From: an uncultured Bacteroidota bacterium
GTDB lineage: Bacteria > Bacteroidota > Bacteroidia > Chitinophagales > Chitinophagaceae
Direction: 5' to 3'
DNA length: 64,000 nucleotides
Assembly (NCBI GenBank): GCA_903906365.1
Contig: CAIVKC010000004.1
Location: 1-64,000 of the forward strand
The notes below the pieces were generated by a model that saw only the letters and a list, made by a program, of their open reading frames with translations, was not told where the DNA came from and did no database searches. The position numbers were made by a program, and so were the translations under genes. Within the stretch, counting starts at the first letter, position 1, and the number at the start of each line of letters is the position of its first letter. Below, in pieces: positions 56,388 to 64,000 of this stretch.

Positions 56388-57128
56388 ATGTTCTCCCGTT
56401 TAAAAAACCACCCCTTTGCCGTTGAAGCATTCTTCGAAAGGTCCCTGGTCCTTACCTTCGCGGTGCCCAGGGAACAGGTGCTGGCTTTTCTTCCGCCCTG
56501 TTTGCAACCGGACTGCTTTGAAGACCGTTGGGCATTTATTGCTATGGCCATGGTCCAAACCCGGGGTTTGCGCCCAAAGGGATTTCCCAGGTTTATGGGT
56601 CAGGACTTTTTTTTAACGGGTTACCGGGTCTTTGTGACCTACCGGAACCAGGCAGGAAAAAGACTCAGGGGGCTTTATATCCTGCGGTCGGAAACCGACC
56701 GCAGGAGCATGCAGTTCCTGGGCAATATGTTTACCCATTATAATTATACCACCACAGATATTGTGCAAAGGACAGCAGGCACCCAGCTGGAAATACAATC
56801 TGTCCACTCGGATTTTAAGCTGGTGGTTGACCTGGGTCCCCAAGAAGCGGCCCTTCCTGTCCGGTCACCCTTCGAGCGTTGGGACCAGGCCCGGCGTTTT
56901 GCAGGCCCCCTGCCATTTACTTTTTCCTACCTGGCGAAAAGCAGGGAAGTACTAATGGTAGAGGGTGTCCGGCAGCATTGGAAACCCAGAGGGGTAAACG
57001 TCATCGACTACCATATTGCCTATATTGACCGCCTGGGCCTGGAGGGGGCCGTGCTGGCCAATGCCTTTATGATCGAGCAAGTTCCCTACTACTGGAAAAA
57101 AGGAAAAGCCGAGTTATGGAAAGGATGA
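56388..57128 (+). CDS. DUF2071 protein
   Basis: ATG 56388 follows the DoxX-like stop by one base; an earlier Met at 56349 would overlap. The 246 residues show the DUF2071 pattern: HPFAVEAFFERSLVLTFAVP, LAFLPPCLQPDCFEDRWAFI, RVFVTYRNQAGKRLRGLYIL-RSETD, and a C-terminal strand near VIDYHIAYIDRLGL. The biochemical role of this family is unknown. It overlaps the next gene by 13 bp, indicating translational coupling. Confidence 0.82.
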   Translation: MFSRLKNHPFAVEAFFERSLVLTFAVPREQVLAFLPPCLQPDCFEDRWAFIAMAMVQTRGLRPKGFPRFMGQDFFLTGYRVFVTYRNQAGKRLRGLYILRSETDRRSMQFLGNMFTHYNYTTTDIVQRTAGTQLEIQSVHSDFKLVVDLGPQEAALPVRSPFERWDQARRFAGPLPFTFSYLAKSREVLMVEGVRQHWKPRGVNVIDYHIAYIDRLGLEGAVLANAFMIEQVPYYWKKGKAELWKG

Positions 57129-57880
57129 GAAAACCATTTCAGGGGGTTGGCAATATCATCAGGTTCAACTGGCATTTTTACCTGCTTTCCCTGCTGCTGG
57201 TGACCGGGTACCTGTTATTCAAATCCCTGTTGCCGCCAGCTGTGGCTAAACCGGCGGGATGGATGTGCTGGGTGGCAATCGCGATGATCCTATTGTCTTT
57301 GCTGACCTCCTGGTATGTATATGATTTTTCCGGACTCTACCAGCTGCAATGGCTGGTTATTCCCGAAGGGGAGGCCCATAAAACCATTTTGAACATACAT
57401 GCGGGATTTGATGAAACCAGTGGGCTGATCAGGGCGCGTTTCCCGGACCATGCACTCTTTGTATTTGATTTTTACGACCCGAAAAAACATACGGAATTAT
57501 CGGTTCGAAGGGCCCGCAAAGCCTATGGACCCTACCCGGGGACCCTGCCGGTCAGTACGTCCCGGCTGCCGCTGCCCGACCGGTCGATGGGTACTGTGCT
57601 GGTTATACTGTCCGCCCATGAAATCAGGGACAGGGCAGAGCGGACCGCGTTTTTCGTGGAACTGAGCCGCGTGCTGAAACCAGGGGGGCAAATCATCGTG
57701 GTAGAGCATCTGCGCAATCCGGCCAATTTCCTGGCCTATAATATCGGGTTCTTCCATTTTTATTCCCGGCATTCCTGGGCGGGCATTTTTGAACTGGCCG
57801 GACTGAAGCTCACCCGGGAAGGCAGCATAACCCCATTGATCCGCATTTTTACACTCAGCAACTATGGAATGGCATCTTAA
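57116..57880 (+). CDS. Membrane-anchored methyltransferase-like protein with degenerate SAM motif
   Basis: The 254-residue protein has two N-terminal membrane helices (~residues 20-39 and 50-70). A class I methyltransferase-like domain follows. Motif I is unusual: residues 91-103 read ILNIHAGFDETSG instead of a Gly-rich D-x-G-x-G-x-G loop. The acidic end of strand 2 is present (D118, FVFDFYDP). The motif IV region is VLVILSAHEIRD and the post-motif is LSRVLKPGGQIIVVEHLRNP, like UbiE-type enzymes. It may bind a modified ligand or be catalytically inactive. It overlaps both neighbours, by 13 and 17 bp. Confidence 0.72.
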   Translation: MERMRKPFQGVGNIIRFNWHFYLLSLLLVTGYLLFKSLLPPAVAKPAGWMCWVAIAMILLSLLTSWYVYDFSGLYQLQWLVIPEGEAHKTILNIHAGFDETSGLIRARFPDHALFVFDFYDPKKHTELSVRRARKAYGPYPGTLPVSTSRLPLPDRSMGTVLVILSAHEIRDRAERTAFFVELSRVLKPGGQIIVVEHLRNPANFLAYNIGFFHFYSRHSWAGIFELAGLKLTREGSITPLIRIFTLSNYGMAS

Positions 57881-58259
57881 ATTGGTTGGCAGCCTGCTGG
57901 TTGCCCTGGCCTTCATGCACTTTTTTTTCCCGCGTTATTTTAACTGGGAAAAGGACCTGGCCCCCTTAAGCCTGATTAACCGGCAGATGATGTATGTGCA
58001 CACCTTTTTTATTGCACTCATGGTATTGCTGATGGGAGTCCTCGCCCTCAGTTCCCCGCTGGAACTCTCAACGACCCCCCTGGGTAAAAAACTCTGCTTT
58101 GGCATGGGCGTATTCTGGACAAGCCGGCTGGTGATCCAGTTCCTGTGGTACTCCCCCAGATTGTGGAAAGGAAAAGGCTTTGAGACAGCCATGCATATCC
58201 TGTTTTCCCTGTTATGGGCCTATTTCAGTGCCGTGTTCATGGGTGTTTACCTGCATTAA
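57864..58259 (+). CDS. Small four-helix membrane protein, unknown function
   Basis: The 131-residue protein has four hydrophobic helices (LKLVGSLLVALAFMHFFF, MYVHTFFIALMVLLMGVLAL, VFWTSRLVIQFLWYS, ILFSLLWAYFSAVFMGVYL). Conserved-looking charged or aromatic residues sit between them (RYFNWEKDL, RLVIQFLWYSPRLWKGK). No family is recognised with confidence. It is the last gene of the DoxX/DUF2071/methyltransferase-like run and overlaps the upstream gene by 17 bp, so it probably works with it. Confidence 0.75.
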   Translation: MEWHLKLVGSLLVALAFMHFFFPRYFNWEKDLAPLSLINRQMMYVHTFFIALMVLLMGVLALSSPLELSTTPLGKKLCFGMGVFWTSRLVIQFLWYSPRLWKGKGFETAMHILFSLLWAYFSAVFMGVYLH

Positions 58260-58384
58260 GTTAAATTAATATCCTCCAGGCGAATGCCTTGTGTGCCAAA
58301 AGCTGACAGCGGCAAAGCAATTTTATTGGCATAGGACTTCCGCTTGCGCGGCGGGCAATTTCCCCTCCCCTCAAAAAAAGCGGG

Positions 58385-58975
58385 TTATTTCCAGATCCTG
58401 AAATTCAGTCTCAGTTTTTTATTGATCAACAGGAATTTCCAGTCTACAAAAAAGACCATGCACAGCAGCAGCAGGGCAACCAGCATGCCCGACAGGCTTT
58501 GCCAGGACAGGTAATCTCTCAGTAAATTTTCGGAATTGGTCACCGCATAACTTCCCATGGAAATCATGGCGAGATCCGAGATGAATTTGCCAAAGAAAAA
58601 GGGCGGCAGGACTTTTAGGGGTTTGATATGGGCGATGCCCGTGGCCGAAAAAAGCGGGGTAGAGGAAATGGGCATGAGGGTATAGAGGAAAACAAAGAGG
58701 AGAAAACCCCATTTTTCCTGCTGCAGTTTTTCACCCAGAAACTGCATTTCTTCGTTTTTCCTGGGCTTGAAAAAGCGTTCTGCAAATTTTGCAAAATAGT
58801 AGCTGAATATATACCTGCCGATGGTGGAACCGGCCACCCCGCAAAACAACACCGGCCAGATATTCAATTGGTATTTGATCTGGAAAAATACCATGATCGT
58901 CCAGGCTGGCGGCCCAAGGAACGGAATGATATCAGCCAGGATGGTTCCCAGAAATATAATGATATATAGCAACAT
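58385..58975 (-). CDS. VTT/DedA-like membrane protein
   Basis: The 196-residue protein has about five membrane segments (LLYIIIFLGTILADIIPFLG, VLFCGVAGSTIGRYIFSYYF, FLLFVFLYTLMPISSTPLFS, GMLVALLLLCMVFFV). The VTT-like features are a G-x-x-x-G-R-Y segment and a re-entrant PISSTPLFSATG loop. The family includes undecaprenyl-phosphate and phospholipid flippases; the role here is inference. It is convergent with the operon at 56006-58259. Confidence 0.65.
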   Translation of the reverse strand: MLLYIIIFLGTILADIIPFLGPPAWTIMVFFQIKYQLNIWPVLFCGVAGSTIGRYIFSYYFAKFAERFFKPRKNEEMQFLGEKLQQEKWGFLLFVFLYTLMPISSTPLFSATGIAHIKPLKVLPPFFFGKFISDLAMISMGSYAVTNSENLLRDYLSWQSLSGMLVALLLLCMVFFVDWKFLLINKKLRLNFRIWK

Positions 58976-59374
58976 AGAATTTTCCCGACCAAACCATTTT
59001 TTTTGAAATGATTTGCCTTGTAATCTAGGAACTTTCCCCAGTACGTAAATAAAATATTTTCATAATATTCTCATGCAAATATTCGGCGCCAGCAAATGGG
59101 TTGGATCTGCTAGCGCCCGGCTCCCGGCGGGCTGTCATCCGCTCATTGCAGCGGGCTGCACTGCACGGGCCTGGAGCCGCATAATCCGGGCAGCCTGCCT
59201 TTTCCTTCACCGGCAACAAACACCCCTGTTCAGCACAGTCGGGCACACCGGTGCCCAATATCATAATCAGGTTCGGAGCACATAGGGGTCATCGGTTATG
59301 GTGATGCCCGTCAGAGGCATCGACGTGGTCCCGACTTAGTTTTAATTGGATTATTTAACGATCAATTTATTTTT
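58976..59374. other. Intergenic region, no gene seen
   Basis: About 400 bp between divergent genes. GC-rich plus- and minus-strand frames at 59025-59285 look like chance openings without domains. The last 60 bp are AT-rich and lead into the ATG at 59375. Confidence 0.45.
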
Positions 59375-60037
59375 ATGAAAAAGATCATTTTATTATCAAC
59401 CCTATGGCTGGCCGCATGCATCCTGGTGCAGGCTCAGCCATCCCATGGCCAAAAGGAAAGGCTGTTTTTTGCATCCATTTCCGGCGGACCAGCATTTCCC
59501 ATTTCCGATTTTGCTTCCAATGACCTGGCAGGTAATTCACAGGCGGGATTTGCCAAGACCGGCTTCAGCTTGAACCTGCAGGCAGGTTACCAGTTCGACC
59601 AGAACCTGGGCGTGACCGCCCAATTTATGTATTCCATGCACGGACTGCAACTCGGTGACTATGCCGCCCTGGGCATTCAGGCTGACCACTGGCAATACTA
59701 TGGCCTGGCTGTCGGACCCAGGCTGGTAATGCCCATTTCCGATAAATTTAAGCTGGACCTCAAAGCCCTGGGAGGGATTGCCCGTGTGAATTCCCCACAG
59801 GTGAGCTATTTGGCCACCCCTATTTTAGAGCAGCAATGGGTCAACTCATTTATCATGAATGTTGGGATGGACCTTCGTTACCTCCTCAATGACAGGCTTT
59901 ATCTGGTGGCGGGGGCTGATTTCTATAATATAAAACCCAATTTTCACCTGGTCAATGCAGAAGGCACGGCTACGGCAACGGCTACCCAAAAGATCAATGA
60001 TATGCCCGTCAGCATAGGTATTGGCATTGCATTTTAA
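59375..60037 (+). CDS. Outer-membrane beta-barrel protein
   Basis: The 220-residue protein has a signal peptide (MKKIILLSTLWLAACILVQAQ) and alternating beta strands of a small porin-like barrel (FFASISGGPAFPISDFASND, GFSLNLQAGYQFDQNLGVTA-QF, YYGLAVGPRLVMPISDKFKL, YLVAGADFYNIKPNFHLV, ending MPVSIGIGIAF with terminal Phe). This is the OmpA-barrel/OMP_b-brl type common in Bacteroidota. Function is unknown. The next gene begins 58 bp downstream. Confidence 0.82.
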   Translation: MKKIILLSTLWLAACILVQAQPSHGQKERLFFASISGGPAFPISDFASNDLAGNSQAGFAKTGFSLNLQAGYQFDQNLGVTAQFMYSMHGLQLGDYAALGIQADHWQYYGLAVGPRLVMPISDKFKLDLKALGGIARVNSPQVSYLATPILEQQWVNSFIMNVGMDLRYLLNDRLYLVAGADFYNIKPNFHLVNAEGTATATATQKINDMPVSIGIGIAF

Positions 60038-60094
60038 TCACCCCTATAATGAAAGGTGTGGGGGGAATTGATTACATTCACCCTTTAACTTTTC

Positions 60095-60844
60095 ATGCGT
60101 CTGACTAAACATACCACCCCCAGGGTCTGCTCATTACACATGCTGGTTATGGTGTTTCTTTCCGCTTATGCCGCAGGATGCGCAGGGGGTCAGCATGCAT
60201 CCGGAGGGGCAAATCCGGGTAGGCAGGACCCGAGAACCTTAAAACGTACCGCCGTTGTGTTTATTGATTTAAGGGAAGAGGTTGTATCGGGACTGCGGAA
60301 GCCCAACTTCTGTGGCCATATCGGTTCCTTTGAAGCGCAACCGGGCAATGATCAGCAGGAAGAAAAGGGGTCATTGCCCGGCATGTCCGGCCCTGCCCCG
60401 GGGATGAGCTTTATGCCATTGCAGACGGATGATGGAAGGTCCCTGGCCGAGCAATTTGCATTCCTTGTCAGCAATTCTTATAAAAAACAGGGGTATCCTT
60501 TTGAGGTATTATCAGCAAAAAGTAATGTCACCCGGGATGCCGTATTGCGGTTCTTTAAAACAGATGGCAGCCGGGACCGGCTGCTTTTATTTACCATTCG
60601 CGAGTGGGAATCCAATGCCTGGCCTGTTTCCTCCTTCAGTCAATACGGGATCATTTGCGATCTGGGGCTGGAAATATTTGATAAAAACGGGGAATTGCTG
60701 GCCAGCGAATTAACCTCAGCCAGCCTGACCAGGACCAAGGGAGAGGCACTTGACCTGCAAAACCTGGCCATCCTGAGCGACGAGGTATTCCGGGAACAGG
60801 TCGGAAGACTTTTTAGCAGGGAGGCCGTAAAGAAAAGCCTTTGA
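60095..60844 (+). CDS. Lipoprotein of unknown function
   Basis: The 249-residue protein has a lipoprotein signal with probable lipidated C29 (FLSAYAAGC). A low-complexity linker rich in Gly, Pro and Met lies at residues ~85-115 (GSLPGMSGPAPGMSFMPLQ). The C-terminal half has an alpha/beta pattern (DRLLLFTIREWESNAW, IICDLGLEIFDKNGELLASE), resembling periplasmic lipoproteins that assemble at the outer membrane. No family was identified. It may be co-transcribed with the barrel protein. Confidence 0.7.
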   Translation: MRLTKHTTPRVCSLHMLVMVFLSAYAAGCAGGQHASGGANPGRQDPRTLKRTAVVFIDLREEVVSGLRKPNFCGHIGSFEAQPGNDQQEEKGSLPGMSGPAPGMSFMPLQTDDGRSLAEQFAFLVSNSYKKQGYPFEVLSAKSNVTRDAVLRFFKTDGSRDRLLLFTIREWESNAWPVSSFSQYGIICDLGLEIFDKNGELLASELTSASLTRTKGEALDLQNLAILSDEVFREQVGRLFSREAVKKSL

Positions 60845-60880
60845 CCATACAGATCTGCCTGCTGAGAGTGACCGCCACAC

Positions 60881-61081
60881 TTAATGGCCTTTAACATACC
60901 AGTCGTCAGTCAGGAGCCTGTCAGGCGTCAAAAATTTCATGGATTGGACGCCATCTGCTATCAGAATGCTGTCATTGATCTCCCTGATCCGGAATTGTTC
61001 AATCCCGCCTTCGGAGCAATCTATGAGGATGTCCCCTTTTTTTAAACGAAGGACCTGTTCCCTGTTTTCAATTTTTACCAT
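60881..61081 (-). CDS. Small protein of unknown function
   Basis: The 66-residue protein has strands compatible with a small beta-barrel (LRLKKGDILIDCSEGGIEQF, RIREINDSILIADGVQSM). It contains a G-D-I-L and R-I-x-E-I pattern that recurs in the 59-residue protein at 61565 on the other strand. No signal peptide. Convergent with the lipoprotein gene. Confidence 0.55.
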   Translation of the reverse strand: MVKIENREQVLRLKKGDILIDCSEGGIEQFRIREINDSILIADGVQSMKFLTPDRLLTDDWYVKGH

Positions 61082-61564
61082 GGATGGAAAGGATAAAGTA
61101 CATAAACGGATTACATGACTTCCATAGGGCGTTCACGGAATTATTTTCAGGGGAGTTACAACTACGCGTATTTGGCTACAACCTTACCTCCGGCAGCCTG
61201 TCAGATGGCTTTTGAAATAAATACCATGGTTTTATGGTATAGCTAAAGCTAAAAAATTCATCCCATAAAAAGTGTAGGAGTTACAGGCGTATTGCTGTAG
61301 TATTCATACTACAGCCCCGGCCGGCCTAAAATTTCGGGGAAAGAGTCTTGATTTACGGCGTTCGGGTTGCAGTCAACCATCATTATTCAAAAGCCAACCA
61401 TTTTGTCGGGTGCATTCCCGGGACAGATTACGCAGGCTGTATAGCAGGGGATGTAAGGGCGGGTTATTTCCATCAGCCCTTTAAAAAGATGGAAAAATTA
61501 TAATATATGCTTAACGCGGAGGGTTAGGGGATAAATCGGCACATTGGGCTTCCAAAGAAATACA
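61082..61564. other. Intergenic region with two hairpins
   Basis: About 480 bp between two small divergent genes. ATACCAT-GGTTTT-ATGGTAT (61221-61240) and GCTGTAGTA-TTCA-TACTACAGC (61294-61315, 9-bp perfect stem) are the main structures. The second lacks a T-run. No protein-coding frame is convincing. A small RNA or regulatory leader is possible. Confidence 0.45.
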
Positions 61565-61744
61565 ATGGGCAAAGACGTAAGGATCATCATCAAGTCGGCT
61601 GATAAAGTAGTGGGCGTAAAATTCAGGAAGATTCCTGAAATCGGCGATGAAATCATATTAGCCTATAACGGGAAAAACAACCTCATCCGAATTGCGGAGA
61701 TCAAGGAAGGCAACCCCACCCAGATCTATGCAGAAGAGATATAA
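61565..61744 (+). CDS. Small protein of unknown function
   Basis: ATG 61565 is preferred to the TTG at 61544, giving 59 residues. The sequence alternates short strands (MGKDVRIIIKSADKVVGVKF, PEIGDEIILAYNG, NLIRIAEIKEGNPTQIYAEE), compatible with a small SH3-like barrel. It shares the G-D-x-I then R-I-x-E-I order with the protein at 60881. No known family. It is convergent with the lipoprotein at 61757. Confidence 0.55.
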   Translation: MGKDVRIIIKSADKVVGVKFRKIPEIGDEIILAYNGKNNLIRIAEIKEGNPTQIYAEEI

Positions 61745-61756
61745 AATCCTGCCTGT

Positions 61757-62002
61757 CTATTTTTTTGGAAAAATAAGGGCGTAAATGACATAAATCCACC
61801 CCAGGATGCCATGCAGGATCGCCAGCAGGATGCTCTTATTGCGGCTCCAGGATACCACCACGGCAATAATGGTGCCCAGACCCACCCCGGGAAACACATA
61901 GACCGGGCGGGAATAAAAAGTCCCTTCGCCATCTGTATCAACCGAACAGGAACTGAGCAGCAGCATCAGGGAGCTTACCAGGGAAAGATGTTTGTATTTC
62001 AT
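61757..62002 (-). CDS. Small lipoprotein with C-terminal membrane segments
   Basis: The 81-residue protein has a lipobox with C19 (MLLLSSC), then two hydrophobic segments (FPGVGLGTIIAVVVSW and ILLAILHGILGWIYVIYALI) ending in FPKK. The second segment recalls superinfection-immunity or Pmp3-like small membrane proteins, but the resemblance is weak. It could be a stress-related inner-membrane lipoprotein. Confidence 0.6.
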   Translation of the reverse strand: MKYKHLSLVSSLMLLLSSCSVDTDGEGTFYSRPVYVFPGVGLGTIIAVVVSWSRNKSILLAILHGILGWIYVIYALIFPKK

Positions 62003-62072
62003 GGCTTTTTTTTGTCGTTTTTTTTAACTGAAAGGGCCTTAAAGAGCCCTGTCCCCAACCGGGGTGCTTTCA

Positions 62073-62588
62073 TCATAGCAGGCGGCTGGCCTGCAACTTT
62101 TCACGTAGTTTCTCAAGGTCCGTCCAGCCGATCCAGTGCTCATTGATATAAGTCCCCCCGAATCTAAGATAAAATGCCTTGTAAGGATTTTGCGGGTGAA
62201 AACCCACGCAAAGACCGGATGCCTGGTAATTGTCCAGCCAGGTCAGAAAACTAGAGAGTAGGGCCCTTCCCAATCCCCTGCGCTGGAAATCCTTCAGGAC
62301 ATAAAATGATTGGATTTCCGCATCCATTGAAAATCTGGTGGAAAGATGCCCGGCCAGGTAACCCACGTATTGTTCCTCCACCAAAGAGATCAGGATGATG
62401 CGCTGTGGTTTGGCGCTTTGGGGTCTTTGCCCATCCAGATAGGCTTTCCAGCTTTCCAGCCGTAAACCGGCATCGAGTTCATGGGGTTCGGTCCACTGCG
62501 CAACGGAGGCTATTTTAGAGGCTATTTCAATGGCGGCAATTTGGGGCAGGTCCCTTTCCTGAGCAGTCCTTATTTCCACTGTAGCCAT
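62073..62588 (-). CDS. GNAT-family N-acetyltransferase
   Basis: The 171-residue cytosolic protein has the acetyl-CoA-binding motif A near residues 95-115 (IQSFYVLKDFQRRGLGRALL), preceded by the strand RIILISLVEEQYVGYLAGHL. Motif B lies near YQASGLCVGFHPQNPYKAFY, followed by LRFGGTYINEH. The N-terminal EIRTAQERDLPQIAAIEIAS is typical. The acceptor substrate is unknown. It is transcribed alone. Confidence 0.9.
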   Translation of the reverse strand: MATVEIRTAQERDLPQIAAIEIASKIASVAQWTEPHELDAGLRLESWKAYLDGQRPQSAKPQRIILISLVEEQYVGYLAGHLSTRFSMDAEIQSFYVLKDFQRRGLGRALLSSFLTWLDNYQASGLCVGFHPQNPYKAFYLRFGGTYINEHWIGWTDLEKLREKLQASRLL

Positions 62589-62909
62589 ATGGTATATGTA
62601 TAATGAAAACTGATCTCAATAGATAACCAGACAATAATTCAATGGGTTTAATTGCGTAACTGGAAATTGAACCATCTCATTTTCCCTACCGTACTGTAAT
62701 CTTAAATATACAAAAATCCCCCCACCCCTTATTCAGCCACCTTAATTATGATAATCGGGGGAGATCTGAAAATTGAATGGGAAAACAAGCCATGTAAAAT
62801 CAGGAAGCTGCAAAGCGGCCATCTGGTAAGGCGGGCTACAGGCATTATTCACAAAAAATACAGATAACTCATTTGACACCTATGGCCAGTGCTGCAACTG
62901 GTTCAAGGG
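62589..62909. other. Intergenic region, nothing seen
   Basis: About 320 bp without coding potential. It has AT-rich tracts near 62700-62760 likely to include the GNAT promoter (minus strand, start 62588). No hairpin strong enough to call a terminator for the gene ending at 62910. Confidence 0.45.
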
Positions 62910-64000
62910 CTATTGCTGCCTGTTGGAGGATGGGACCATGTCCAGGGGATAGCAGGATCTCAGCGGTGAAAGTACCTGCTTTTCAAAGTCACTAAATTGT
63001 TCTTTGAATATGGTGATTTTTCCGCCTGCCAGATCCATCCAGGCCATCATGGCCGCATCGCGCACGCAACCGGCCAGATAAAACTGATGGTTATGGCGAA
63101 TGAAAAACAAACCGGGGATTTCATAACCTTTCAACGTGGTACCCCGGATCAAAAGACTGAGCCTTAACTGGAAGAAAGGCCCATGATCTTCCAGCACAAA
63201 CCGCAGGCTCGGGGGCTCGGCTACCATGTTGATTTTTTCAATCCTGCTTTTGGTTGGAACATGATTTAGCTCCTCCAGGCCCCATAAGGGATAACCGAAT
63301 ACATAGGGCTGAACTGATAATTGTTGGAAGGCCTCTTGCCAGACTCGAAGAAGCGGGGACAAATACAATTCCTCCGTCGACAACCATTCCAACAGCTTTC
63401 CTGTTTTTTCCCGCGTCAGTTCCCGTATCCGCCGGCTGGTAGACAGCAGTTTGTCCTGCCATGGCAATAGCGCAGGATCCGGCTGGTCTCCCGGTGGTCC
63501 CTCAAACCTGTAAAAACCCCTGATACCGTGACCTGACTTATTGGGCACTCCAAAACAGGGTGCGAGGAAAGGCATGAATTTTTGGCGGCGGCTGTAGAGC
63601 AAAAAATAGGTAAGCACCTTGGACATGGGTGCCTCTGCGCTGTTGTAATTGCTGCCGGGAAGCGCCAGTATTTTATCCATAGGAATCTCCGGGGTATTTC
63701 CCGGCAACTGGAAAACCCCGCCTAATTTTTTGTCGGCCGTAATCGTAAAGCCGCGATCACCGGCACTGATTTCAAAATATTTACCATGCCTGGCAGCTAA
63801 GGCAAACAGGGCACCCGATCGCTGCAGACCGGCAAAATCGGCTTGTCCATACCAGGTCATCCTTTCCAGCGCCCGGTAGGCATGAATACATAAAGACCCG
63901 GTCTGCACCCCGCAGGAGCAGGTCAGCTGCAATGAACCCGGGGAGATGGTAATTTGGAGTTCATAGGAGGATTTGCCTGATCTGTTGACCAGACTAAGGC
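62910..64000 (-). CDS. SWIM zinc-finger protein, 5' end outside the window
   Basis: The frame is open to the right edge (LSLVNRSGKSSYELQITISP precedes the apparent TTG start at 63932), so the gene starts beyond the window. Near the right edge is a SWIM motif C-x-C-x7-C-x-H (CSCGVQTGSLCIH). The following ~320 residues (SKVLTYFLLYSRRQKF, GYPLWGLEELNHVPTKSRIE, FVLEDHGPFFQLRLSLLIRG, GLFFIRHNHQFYLAGCVRDA) resemble the region between SWIM and helicase domains in bacterial SNF2-family ATPases. The frame ends at 62910 without helicase motifs. It could be a stand-alone SWIM subunit, with its ATPase elsewhere, or a truncated helicase. Confidence 0.7.
   Translation of the reverse strand, partial: LSLVNRSGKSSYELQITISPGSLQLTCSCGVQTGSLCIHAYRALERMTWYGQADFAGLQRSGALFALAARHGKYFEISAGDRGFTITADKKLGGVFQLPGNTPEIPMDKILALPGSNYNSAEAPMSKVLTYFLLYSRRQKFMPFLAPCFGVPNKSGHGIRGFYRFEGPPGDQPDPALLPWQDKLLSTSRRIRELTREKTGKLLEWLSTEELYLSPLLRVWQEAFQQLSVQPYVFGYPLWGLEELNHVPTKSRIEKINMVAEPPSLRFVLEDHGPFFQLRLSLLIRGTTLKGYEIPGLFFIRHNHQFYLAGCVRDAAMMAWMDLAGGKITIFKEQFSDFEKQVLSPLRSCYPLDMVPSSNRQQ

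Noticed and set aside
59025-59285. Overlapping frames on both strands in the gap before the barrel protein
   Set aside because: Both are GC-rich chance frames with no family resemblance.

Overview
The window looks like chromosomal DNA of a member of the Bacteroidota, most likely Chitinophagales/Chitinophagaceae. The evidence is type IX secretion (T9SS) C-terminal sorting domains on several proteins, a SusC/SusD pair driven by an ECF sigma factor and a FecR anti-sigma factor with a DUF4974 tail, other TonB-dependent receptors, PepSY-like DUF2874 proteins, and a near-consensus Bacteroidota promoter (TTG-N20-TAnnTTTG type) before the sigma gene. No rRNA, tRNA, insertion sequence, prophage or CRISPR array was seen.

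Positions 1-15423 (minus strand) are dominated by two giant surface-protein genes, both disrupted. The first (7486 down to the window edge) is one open frame of over 2,400 codons cut by a single TAA at 6047-6049, exactly where a conserved tyrosine is expected. It carries nine 53-residue repeats of exactly 159 bp. The second (15423 to 8523) has a signal peptide, about 17 bacterial Ig-like (Big2-type) domains, SprB-type repeats and a T9SS tail, and is frameshifted at a run of eight C (coding strand) near its N terminus. A kelch lipoprotein and a divergent 7TM-DISM histidine kinase/NarL-type regulator pair follow (15762-20313).

20383-25829 holds an alpha/beta hydrolase and a TesA-like arylesterase divergent from a YbbA/YbbP-like ABC exporter, the same arrangement as tesA-ybbAP in E. 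coli. 25859-33585 (minus) is a nutrient-uptake locus: ECF sigma, FecR, SusC with an STN signalling domain, SusD and a TolB-like propeller lipoprotein, but no recognisable degradative enzyme. A second TonB receptor (33915-36335) lies upstream. 36625-40346 encodes two T9SS cargo proteins sharing a penultimate module.

40586-45780 is a mixed housekeeping/accessory stretch (PepSY-like, two DUF1801 proteins, VOC protein, FAD/NAD(P)-binding protein, DUF1624 membrane protein). 46218-53627 (plus) is a coherent run: OmpR-type regulator and kinase, a large TonB receptor, a parallel-beta-helix lipoprotein and a propeller lipoprotein. This is the best candidate for an uncharacterised uptake system. 54479-58259 includes an NADP-dependent beta-hydroxyacid dehydrogenase-like protein, a possible HEAT-like pseudogene, and a tightly overlapping DoxX-like/DUF2071/membrane methyltransferase-like/membrane-protein operon. 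The last 6 kb holds a VTT-like membrane protein, an outer-membrane barrel, lipoproteins, small unknown proteins, a GNAT enzyme, and a SWIM zinc-finger protein that enters from beyond the right edge. All function calls are from reading the sequence; no database search was run.
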